Origin: Ornithodoros turicata
Taxonomy: Eukaryota; Arthropoda; Arachnida; Ixodida; Argasidae
Length of the DNA: 64,000 bases
Direction of reading: 5' to 3'
Assembly (NCBI RefSeq): GCF_037126465.1
Contig: NC_088202.1
Span: 101,525,962-101,589,961 of the forward strand
A program made the position numbers and the translations under genes. Under the pieces are notes generated by a model that did no database searches, had not been told where the DNA came from, and saw only the letters and a program-made list of their open reading frames with translations. Position 1 is the first letter of the stretch, and each line of letters opens with the position of its first letter. This document shows, in pieces, positions 36,401-48,400 of the stretch.

Positions 36401-39400
36401 TTTTACTCCAGAGTGGCACTTTAAAGTAGCATAACTTTTATCGTAACGTCCATGTCATAGTGGCTAATGTCATTAGAGAAGGAATCGGGGCACGAGCTTC
36501 ATTCATAATGCCATTTGAGATCTGGATGTCATTAGACGATAATGTCATTTTCTTCAGGGATGGGGAAGTTGCCCTCCAAAAGGAGAACTATAGCTACGAG
36601 TTACGTTATTGAGCTAAATGTGTAACTACGTTACTAACGTAGTTACATGTTCTGAAACTGAATCATTAAAAGGAACGAGTTACTTCCAGGTTACTTGCTA
36701 CTATGTTGTAATCATTTAACACCTTTGTGTCATCATAGTTGGAAGCGGGGGATAGCAACATGCTCAGAATGCTTTTGGTATCAGGGACGACTCGAATGTT
36801 TCTCGTCTCCCAATCGTGCATAAATTATGATGGGAATCAGACTGAGTTTCAGCGGTGAAGTTTCCCGAATGTTTTGCCTGCACACATAACATTATTACTC
36901 CCACAATGTGAATAGGTTCAAGACGGAACAGTAAAAAAAATGGGAAATAGATAAAAATTTTGTTCGTATGACACACCACAGCATAATCAAACTAGACAAA
37001 AATTATTTCAATGATTTATATGATGGACGAAGCCGTACCTTTATGTACTTCCTTAAGTTCGCTTTGGATGACCTCGAGGTATGAATATACATAGCCTCGA
37101 TTTATGAATAGCGAATGTTTCTCGAAAAAACGTTCACAAAACGAAGGATTTTATAAATCGAGGTCTTAAATGACTAGGAGGATACAGTTGGTTTTTCAAC
37201 GAAGTGTTCAGAAAGCGAGGGAATTCACAGATCGAGCGTTCATGAAACGAGGGTTGACTCTACTTTGTCATTGGGGTAGAAACATCGGAATTTGAAGTTT
37301 TGTGGGGTCCCCAGCCCTCCGCCGTGAAAAGTGCATTGATCAGAGATCACTGCAAAGATGAACTCTCTGCAGCCACCTGACGACCTGACACCATAGGTGG
37401 GCACTTTCGGCCTTACTCATCCTCACCTCACGAAGCACAGACTTAATTTGCCTCACTCACCATCACCAAATTTTCTTCACCGGTAACTAAACCTCAGTCG
37501 CCCTCGCCCTCACCCTCACATTCCATTTTAAATTTTGCCCTCACAAACCTCACCTCAGGGCATCGGGATCCCGAGAGGCCTCACCATCCTCATCCTCACA
37601 TGCCTTCACCCCATGAGGCTATTCACAACCCTTATGACCTCACGTATCTTCACCTCATGAGGGTCCTACTCCTCACGTGTCCTCACCTCATGGGGGCCCT
37701 CATGTCCTCACGGCGCCTCACGTACTTTCGCCTAATGAGGACCCACATGTCCTCACGAGTCCTCATCCTCACGTGCTCTCACATCATGAGGGCCCTCATG
37801 GCCTCACGACCCCTCATCCTCCTGAAGCCCTCGCTTCATGAATACCCTCATGGCCTGACGTGTCTTCATGTCACTAGGAGGCACATGAGCCTCAAAAGAA
37901 CTTTCCGTCATGTTCACATGACACGTCGGCGTTGAACTACTGTGTCGGTAGTTGGTACTAATGATACTGCGCGGCATTAAACTGTTTTTAGGGTTTCATG
38001 CTGTGCTTGGATAAATTTGGTAACAGTTGTTACTGTCACAGTGAGGTTTAACGTTAGTGTTTTGCAGCAGCAAAGAGGAGCTCGAACCCATCACCTCATC
38101 CGTGAGATCCCTCACGAGAGGCCTCACAGCCTCATCCGTGAGGTTTCTCACGAAAGGCCTCACAGCCTCATCCGTGAGGTTCCTCACAAAGGGCCTCACG
38201 GCCTCATCCGTGAGGCTCCTCACGGAATACGTTGTACCCTCACATATTGATGGCCTCACAATGACTGGCCTCATGAGGTCCCTCACGGTGGGCGTCATGA
38301 GGGACAATGCCTCATGACTCTTCTCGTGAGGAACGTTCAGCGTGGTCTGGCCTCACTCACCCTCACGTCATCGTCGTGAGGTGAGGGTGAGGCGTCTTCA
38401 CGAGGGTCCTCATGAGTGAGGACGCCCAGCTATGCCTGACACTGAAACACGTCAAAAACTTGGTTGCTTTCGTCGCGTAGCAACGAAAAACAGGAGCAGA
38501 CAAGCAGGCGTTGCGCACGTGCAAACTCACTGTCATGCCTTTTTCTTTTTTTACTGAAAAATAAAAAGAAAGAAACAAGCCCGCATTCTTCGTGGGCGAG
38601 AAGCGAAAAAAAAAGAAATAAATAACTGGTAACTTCTCAAAAAGTAACACTAGTTCTTCCCGAAGTTACTGGAACAGGAAAGTACAGAGCTAAGTCAAAA
38701 GCCACGAAAAAAAAAAGTAGCTTTAGTTACAGTAACGAAGCACCCGGAACACTCTTTTCATGCCTATGTGGCACCGGTATTATTCCACTGGATTATTACG
38801 CTGGCAAGATCACAATGATAAAATTCGTTTCGTGGTAAGCGTGAATTTACTATTAAGTCGGCGGTTGAAAGACTACAAAACGCTGTCGTATTACACGGTG
38901 TGTTTTAGCAGCATGTGTGAACCACAGTTGCGCGCGTGCTCTCCTCTGGCGATTTCTAATTAGCATAACGCTAAAGCGTCGCCTGCTTAAAAACGCGTGT
39001 GAATGCCGTCTACCATGATGCACCTTGCGTCGACCTATAGGAACCGAAAGGAAACCACGTACGTGGTGTTGTCATAGTGTGGTCAATTTATTTCAGGGTA
39101 CTCAACGCTTTTTTTCTAGCCACGAAATAGCTGCAGCCATTTTTGTACAAATCTACAAATATTATTTCGTCTAATAGAAACCGATCATATCTTTCATATA
39201 TTTTCTAAGCATCTAAGTCAGTTACGGCGTGCGGCAGAATTCTGCTTCTTCATGCACAACCGCAGAAAAGGCCCTCCCCCATTCACATCTAGAGACCTGT
39301 TAATTAGAATTCCAGCTTCGTGACTGTAGCACAACTCAGGACCATAATTTGGAATATTGATGATCGTACACTTTTGTGTCTCGTTATATCGTTGATATCA

Positions 39401-42400
39401 GAGTTCGAGGTAACTCGTTACAAGTAACTCGTTACTGTAACTAAGTTCTTTTTTTTGGTAACTTGTAACTTAACTCGGTACTTTTGCGCCGTGGTAACTT
39501 TCAGAGGAACTCGTTCCTTTTTCAGGTAACTTTGCCAAAGTAACTTAAATTCCAAGTTACTTTTAACTCCCTTTTCGCTAACGTCCACATATTTTCTTGC
39601 TTTCTCTCCGGTTCCTTCATGCCATTTTTTGCCATAAAACGTGATATTCAATCAGTGACAGGAAGTAAGAACCGCTGCCATTGCAATGAAGCTGAACCAT
39701 TGTGCGCCCACAGGGAGTAAGATGCAAAACGTTCGAATAGACCTCTACCAGAGGAACGTCATCAGGACAGTGGTAGACAGACTGAAACCGAAACAAATCG
39801 GAAGGAGAGGGCTGGGTTCCACGAAGGGGCACTTGTTCGCTGCCTCCCATTGAAAGAAAAGCAGGACCAAGGGTCGCGTCCCTTTAAGGGACCATATCGT
39901 AATCCCCTCAAGACCGTGGCTTTCGGGCGCGACCTTGTTCACCTCTAGCTTCGAGCGTAGCTCAATTCTACCAAATTTGTGGCACTGTCGAACACCATGA
40001 CGTTATTTGTTTACAAACAGGGAAAGGTCTATTGTTGGACATATACGAAAACGATCTAAGCGTGTTGTACTCCTCCGCAGGCAACTCAAGGTCTAACTCA
40101 ACTGCTCACACACGCTGCACCTGCGTAATGCTATTTTGTGTCCGAAGTAACTTGGAAGTAACTCGTTCTTTTTTTAAAAAGTAACTCAGTAACTGCGAGT
40201 TACATTTCAGGCTGAAGAACTTCGTTATTAACTTAGTTACATTTTGCACACGGTAACTTAACTTGTAACGAGTTCTTTTTGACCGGTAACTTCTCAATCT
40301 ATGGCTGATATAACGATTCGTATAGTTGATATAACGTTATATAAAAGATATATGTATATCGTTCTATGTGGGCGTTACTCGATAGACAGCTACGGAGAAA
40401 GTAAAGACGTGAGTAATATGACATTGGACGTCTGTTTGAATCTGCGGCTAGGTCTGTAATGGTGACTGCAAAAAAAATTTTAACACTACCAAGTCGAGAA
40501 ATATTCAGTTTGAAAAATATAATAAAGACAATTCACGTCCAACTTGCATGCTATAATAGTGTACGCTCAAATTAGAATGAGGGTATCCCGAAATCCCATA
40601 GTTAAAAACCCACAGGTTCAAAATCTGAGGTGTTCAAAATCGACACGACCTAATCCCTGCGCCACCTGGAACACGGGCGTATAGAGCTGTAGTTAACAGA
40701 CTTGAGCTAAACGCCCTGCTAAGCTAACCGTCGCTAAAATGTGCATTTCTTTCACTGAAACGACGTCGACAGACATCGAAAGCACGAGAAGCTGACACGT
40801 TGCTCAGTGATATCTTATTTTGAAACACTGACATTCTCGAACCTCGCAAACAACAACTTTATTTCAATGATGGTGATTGGACCTCTAACCTTTGATGCTA
40901 CAAATTGGAAGTTTACCATTGCGGATTGTGAGAGTCGGATTTTGAACGCTGGAATATTGTGGCATGCCCCACCTGAGAAGGTGTGTAATATGTGTGCTTA
41001 AAAGGTTGAAAAATAGTAGTCGTCGCACTCAATGGTTAAACTTGCTTTGGTTGGCACGCCATTTCAAGCTCGCGCGACACTAGGGTTGCGGAATGGGGTC
41101 ACCCACTCCATACCATTTCTACGAATGGAGATTTGTGATAATTCAATTTTTCCCAACCTTCATAATAATTCCAACCTTCCTAGGAGAGGTTCCTAACATC
41201 AGAACAACATCAATGTACTACTAATTGTAATAACTTTTTTTCGTATTAATTCGGACATGTGGGCAATCTTGCTGATCAAGAATATCGTATGTTTCGGTTC
41301 ACAAACATGAGGTGCTGGAAAGAGGTGCCCGATAACCAACTTCGCCATAATGTGCGAAGCTGTGGAAAGTACTCGTTCTACGTCTGCTCGGAGTTCCGGG
41401 TGACCGCGGAAAGCTTCCCTGTATTATTTTCCAAATGAAGGAGGAAGGACACCCAGTTTATACATGCCGAATATTCGACAATACTATTTCGCTCTTGACC
41501 GTGGGCAGGTGCGGTGCGTCTGTGCAAATGGCGCGAGGGCAGAAACCAGCGGGCAGAAATCAAAATTACCACCGGTGCACCCAGACCATTCCATTCCAAC
41601 TCCATTCCCGCGCAAAAAAAAAGGCCCAATTCCATTCCCATTCCATTCCTAGGACAGTTTTCTCCCTTCCATTCCAATCCCATTCGATGCTCTAATAAAT
41701 CTTGAATGATTCCGGAATCATTCCAACTCCGGAGTGGCGACTCCGCAACCCTGGTACACACATGCAAAGCTGTGCGTGCAAGCGCGGTTTGTTATTCTTT
41801 CAGGTGCAACGCGTCTTCCCGCTCCTCTTTTCGGTTGCTGTGGTTTTCGTTGGCGTTGTCGTCCTAGCCGTCGTCTTGCACAGTGATGATATTGACATCG
41901 GTCAGTCGGCCGGGACCGGCACCGCGGACATTACGTGCGCCAACAACGAATGGTAAGACACGCAGGATATTTTGTAGGGGCCCATCTATTTGAATCGGAA
42001 GGAGGAAGTGAATTAAGGCGTCAAACTTCTAAATGCCAATGTAGTTGCCGTGTTGTGCGACTGGTTGACACCAGTACAGTCCCAAGAGGAAAGGGGCAAC
42101 CGCATAGTAAATTCCACTTTCCAAATGACCTTACCCAAGAGGACTTTCATTTCAGGAGGGTAAGCCGCAGCGAGGGATGTAAGGAAATAAGCGCAGCATA
42201 AGACAGTAAAATAAATGCTGTCGTCTCTCCGTCTTTCACGTGCAAGAAAAACACAAGAGGGTGATTTCAAGCAGAGTTAGGCAGGGTGGTCCGGTCGACC
42301 TCTCAGATTTTTTTCGTTCCAATATATATTCAAGCCTAGTGCTTAGGAAGTACATTGGCGGAGGAAATAGCTGAACATATATTATAATTCCTTTTTTTAA

Positions 42401-45400
42401 TAATCTTCAAGACTGTCCATCTCGAGCAGTGCGCTTCGTCACAATCTTCAGGCATCGTATCTTCGCAGCCATTAAGGCATTGCAGTTAATTTTTTCCACA
42501 CTTATTGCCTATCTGCTGTACGCTGTTAAAACAGAACTTCACCACATAGCACGCTCCTAGCCAACCATCATCCGAATGATATCATTCTGTGCACTGATTT
42601 GTTGAAAATGGGAGGAGGCGCCTATCTGGGACAGATTATCTTGTCCCAGATAGGCGCCTCCCACCTGTTTTGAACAAATCATGACCCGGAATAATATCAT
42701 TCGGTATGATGGTTGGCTAGGAGCGTGCTATGTGGTGAAGTTCATTTTTAAGAGTGTAGTGCAAACAGTACTACACTGTTAAAACAGAACTTAAAAATGA
42801 ACTTCACCACATAGCACGCTCCTAGCCACCATCACCCCGAATGACAACGTTCTCGCCCTAGATTTGTTGAAAACGGGAGGCGGAGCCTATTTTGTGTCCA
42901 TTATGCATGGCACAAAATAGGCTCCTCCTCCCGTTTTCAACAAATCAGGGGCGAGAACGTTGTCATTCGGGATGGTGGTTGGCTAGGAGCGTGCTATGTG
43001 GGGAAGTTCATTTTTAAGAGTGTACCTTTGAGGTTCTAGGTTCTGCAGGTGTCCAGATAAAAAATCGCAAAATCGCCTCATTTGCATTTGATTTGCGATA
43101 TTTTATTTGGACACCTGCAAATTCTACAACCTCAAAGATAGAGCAAACAGTACAGCAGCACATAAGGCAATAAGCGGTGAAAAAATTAACTGCATGGCCC
43201 CAATGGTTACGAAGATACGAGGTCCGAAAATTGCGGGGAAGTGCAGTGCTCGAAATGTCAGTCTTGAAGATTATTTTTTAAAAAACGATGCTATTTGCAG
43301 CTATTTCTTCCGCCAATGTACTTCCTCAGCATTAGGTTTCAATATATATTGGAACGAAAAAATCTGAGAGGTCGACCGAATCACTCTGCCTGGCTCTGCT
43401 TGAAATCACCCTCTTGTCTTTTTTTTTTAACGTGAAATATGGAGAGACGGCAGCATTTATTTTACTGTCTTATGCTGCACTCTTAAAAATGAACTTCACC
43501 GCATAGCACGCTCCTAGCCAACCATGAACTCGAATGATATCGCTATGTGCCCTGATTTGTTCAAAACGGTAGGCGTACGCCTTTTTTATGACACTTAGCT
43601 GTTCATAATTGTCACAAAAATGGCGTACGCCTCCCGTTTTCAGCAAATCAGGGCAGATAACGATATCATTCGAGATGACGGTTGGTTAGGAGCGTGCTAT
43701 GCGGTGAAGTTCATTTCTAAGCGCATGCGCTTTCTTCTTTACATCACTCACTGCGGCTTACTCTTCTGATATGAAAGTCCTCTTGAGTAAGGTCATTTCT
43801 GGAAGGGTAAAGTGAGAAGGGAGAACCGAGAACAGGTACATTCGATAACCAGCCACTGAAAAATAGCCTTTCCTAGCCATACACTCTTAAAACGGAACTT
43901 CACCGCATAGCACGCTCCTATAGCCAATCATTATCCCGAATGACATCGTTCTGCCCCCTCATTTGTTGAAAACGGGAGGAGGACGCCTTTTTGTGGCAAT
44001 TTGAACAGCATAATGCCACAAAAATTGCGTACGACGCCCTCAGCTTTCAGCAAATCAGAGGGAAGAACGATGTCACTCGGGATGATCGTTGGCTATAGGA
44101 GCGTGCTATATGATGAAGTTCCATCTTTAAGAGTGTAGTATAGCGTTCCTCTGGAAAACATAATGTCGGAGGCCCAACATCGGGTTCATCAAAGTTTTCT
44201 TCTTTTCTATATATATATATATATTTTTTTTCTTCTTTTTCACGAAACGGTGCTTCGTTTGACAAAGCAGCATGGAAGGGCGCTACAAAAAATACGGCGG
44301 GGGAAGAAGAAATTAAGGATCACAAGTCCTGGGATCTGCAGAAAAAGTACGGGTGTGACGCGCAATCCTGGTCCCCAAGAGAGTGTTCAATCTCGTGAGT
44401 TAGAGAAGCTACCTTCCCGGGTGAGAACGGAAGGCTGGGCGGGTTGCTGATGTATAATTCAACATCGAAGGTAGTGCCCACAGAACACACAAAACCGTTG
44501 CCGACATGTGTTGGATTCACATATTTATTGCCTTCAAATCTGCCGTCTCGCAGATTCCCGAAAACATCGAATTAGAAAGTTCATTCAGGAATTTTAGGTA
44601 ATTATTCGTCCAGTAGTACGCGCGCTATCCCACAGGATGTCCGCCTGGCCATAACCAGCCTGCAAAAATGGCATCAGTGCTGCTCTCACAGCCCTTTTTT
44701 TAGTTTTATTTTCATCTTTAAAGGATAAAAAAAACGCCCAGTACACATATTTTCGATATGCCTTCCATGCTCCACTAAATTGGGCTAAAAGATGTGTCGC
44801 ACACGGTTGCCATTGACCTGTCTAAGGGCTATCCAAAAATGACCCATTATCCTGTAGATAACAAAAGGAAAGCGAAGGTAATTTTGTAGTCGTCAGTGCT
44901 GTATACGGCTCTGATAGTCAGCAATACCGTGTTATATTCCCTTACAATTTGATCTACTACGCGCCTTTAAATGGAGACTTCGGAACGATCGGAGAAAAAA
45001 TTGCTGCACATCGTAGTTGATGCATAACATCCACTGTATACCTGCCATCAACTTTGTTTCTTCCTCATGTGATGAACTGTGCCTCAAATAAGAAAACAAT
45101 CAAACCGAAACAGGAAAATGGAGACGGGGTCGCTGTTGTGCGTTACACTCCGTAGAGGAACCAAAGTCCGAGCCAAGCTGCTGCTATAAAGGCTCATTCA
45201 CACATGCGTTTCAAAAAGCGGCGCCGCCTCAGCGTTCGCGGCACCGCCGAGAGAGGGGCCTGTTACATATAGCCGAGCCGCCATCCTGAAAACGCTCTTC
45301 GTTGTTGTTGCTACGTCAAGATCGTACCGACACTTCCAGCTCTCGTCCTCAAAATTTACATTGTGAAGCATGTAATCCATTTTATAATTATCGTGATGCA

Positions 45401-48400
45401 TTTCTGCTGGAATCATCAATCATTGGAACGGCAGACGTAACACAATAGCAGAGAAAGAACGGCAGAAGAAGCGAGACACATGTTTACCTACCGACGACCA
45501 ACACATGGTCACACACAAGTCGTATTTATTTTCGTCGATTCCGTGGTTTGCGCAAATTCCCAGCTCATCTTTGATACCTCAGACACCAAACAACTATTGG
45601 TTACAAGGAATTTACTCATGCGGTACCAAACACACACACACACACACGCACAAATGACAAAAGATCCCAGCGCGGTATCGGGAGGCCCGCCGTTGCCCGC
45701 CGGCGCCAAAAGGAAGCCACCTCCACCCATCCGAGCGCTCCGATTGGCTGGGTGGAAAGCGTTCGCGTTTCGGCCCTCCGCAGCTGCAGCACGGAGCGGT
45801 TCTCGAAAAGCGACTGGAAACGGTCCGCGGCTCGCGTTTCGCGGCGCCGCGAACGCGAAACGCGTTCAAAAAACGCATGTGTGAATCCAGCTTAAGAGAG
45901 CTGTTTATTGTACGAGTACCAGGTGCGGACTGCCTTAGATAAAGCCCGCCAGGAAAGATAAACAAGGGTGGGAGTATGAGAAGCGAAAGCCTCGAACTCG
46001 CCGTGCGAAGACGCGGTGCGGAGATGAGTCGACGGCTGGGCTCGAATGCCAGATACCTCACAGTCGCTGAATTTTTTTCCCTCCCACGGCCACCGCGTTG
46101 ACGTCACTGTGCATGGAGTGGACAAGTAGTATACCACGCCGGTCGCAGCCGCTGTGTTACATTCCTGAAACAAAACAATGGACGAAGATTCGGGACCAGA
46201 TTACTCAGACACTGATGGAAAGAAACAGCGCTCAGCTCTTTCCCTGAGGGTCAGGAAACAGCTCAGGAATGGTAGGACTAATGCACGGTGACGTTGGCCG
46301 ACCAGAGAAAGGAAAAAGTACTTCCGTCGACGCTCGGTTAGTTCCTTCTTCGTTTTCAAGTAGGGTATTTCCCAACCGTGTTCTGTTCGTGTAAATGATT
46401 GTAGGAATACCACATGCTTGAAATCCATTTGGTTGCGAAGTCTCTCTTTTTTTCGCTGCAGCGTGTTCTACGACGAATCAGATAGCTGCTTCGAACGAAC
46501 AGCGAGCGCAGATGACCTATACAGAGCGCGCGCGATATCTCAGTTCCGCACACCTTTTAAAGGAGCTCGGAAAGCACTTTAATGACTATCATTTTTTTTA
46601 ACCAAGTGGATCGTAAGCTTATTAAAATGCACCATGCGAAGTAATTCTATCAACAGGTGCATAAATATCGCAGAACTCGATTTTGAAAATCACGGCCGTG
46701 CCCAACGGTGGCAATACACGGAACGAGCCGTCGCGCCGCTTGTGTCATTTTGACGTCGGAAAAGTGGAGCCGCTGATTGGTTTCGAAGAACGTCGTCTGC
46801 TATTAGAAAGTTTTAGTACATCCTACGCTATCACCGTTGCGTACGTGAGGGATAGCTTTGATGGTTCTGCGCACGCCCATAACAGAAAGAGAGCTTCGCG
46901 CAGAGCGCAGAACCACCAACGCTATCCCTTTCGTACGCTAACGCCTTTGCGTACGATCTACTAAAACTCTCTATTTTTCGCTCGGAGCCCCGCTGCAACG
47001 GTGGAAGAATTTCCTTTTTGCTTTTTCTTTGGTTTAGATACAGTAAACGAAGATTGGTCTACAGACACTGTTCAAGGTTATGCCGTGAGATTGTAGAGGC
47101 CATCCTCATTGAACTCCCCGAGCGAAGTCAACCAAAAATCGGTCAACCTCTCCCCGATTGATCTTGCTTTCCCTAAAGCGACCTTCCGGAGTAGGTGGAT
47201 TATGAAAATAAACTTCAGGTGCCAGTTGAACGCTGTTCTTTCCGTGTCTATGTTTTGTATGCTGTTCGTTATCGTGGTGACTGTTTCTTGTTGTGTAGTT
47301 GGTGGCAATACGTATAAACACAGTGCAGCACTAAGCGCTGCTTCAGTTCACGCCTCAAAATGATCGCTGCATCGCTATGACCACTAATTCCGTTCGCTAT
47401 GTCACTATATCAATATTCGCTATATCACTAATTCGCTATGATTACTAGTGCCCGTCACTTCGACTAGCAACTTGGTTAGCCATTCAGTTAATTCCTTATT
47501 CAGCTGGAGGAGTGTTCTTGCCACTCAATTTATGGTCAAGTTACCAATCATCGAGCTAAACGAGAATTGGCCGATGCAGACTACAAACGTGGACGACGCA
47601 GACACGCAAGTTTGAGTTCATCCGTGCTCGGCGCCATTTGTTTTGTCACCATATAGTGCATCAGTTTTATCCACCATATTGTGACCGACAACGCCGGTTA
47701 AGTTTGCGTCCGCCGACATATCAGCGTACACTGAAACAACACGTGACTAGCGTAAATTTTAGCTGACTATAAAATGCACATGTCGCGCGCGGAAAACTGC
47801 CAACGGCAAACTGTGAGTAACCCAGCCAGAATATTGCAAGCACACAACTAACCAACCAACATGCTGCCCTGCTAAGCCAAATGGCTGCTTTGCCAGCTCA
47901 AAATGCCAATGGCCAAAGCCAAAGTAAACGGAAAGAAAGAAAAGAAACCCAGTCAGCACTGACCCGGATAGAAGCGCGGTCGCCGCTTTCAACTTTTATT
48001 ACGTCACCAATGACGTTTTTTTTTTTTTTTTTTTTTCAATTCTCCTCCTCGTTTGACCCGGAGGAGCGAGTCGAGTGGGAACACGCGCGGCGATGTTCAA
48101 GTGTCTTTTGTTTTTCTACGAAAAACATCGCGCACAGAGAAAATTTTCGTGTTAATCATCAAGTCAAGTTACCTGCTTCCACAACGCGTTCGGAACGGAA
48201 AAATTTTTAGATGGCTTTCAGAGCTTCTTTAAAAATCCTGCGCCCGTGAAAATAGCGCATCGAAGAACAAGGGAACGTCGTGACGTAACGTTGTCCCCAG
48301 GCACGTGAATCGTGAGGTGCAGTGGCACAGTTCAAGCAGGTATAAGCGGTGCGTGAGCAAACAGAAAGAAGCAAAGAAATAAGGCACGGGTAGCTGGACG

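Larger units (their letters stand above)
42058..43855. repeat. Large palindrome carrying MITEs (intron 2)
   Basis: The sequence 42058-42520 is the reverse complement, with mismatches, of 43140-43855 once MITE insertions are set aside. Landmarks: ACCTTACCCAAGAGGACTTT at 42129 and its counterpart near 43780; AATATATATTCAAGCC and its counterpart near 43340; CAGGTGTCCAGATAAA and its counterpart at about 43112-43127. The centre is near 43082. This is a DNA element with very long inverted arms, similar in form to foldback elements. Family unknown. Confidence 0.65.

Noticed and set aside
37600..38307. Open frames with 12-residue repeated peptides on both strands
   Set aside because: They follow from the 36-bp tandem unit and CCTCA words inside the hAT-like element; no start or splice support.
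41378..41767. 129-codon minus-strand frame
   Set aside because: Low-complexity ATTCC repeats inside a hAT-like MITE.
47109..47363. Frame with a hydrophobic run near its end
   Set aside because: No splice sites, domain or initiation context; equally open on the opposite strand.
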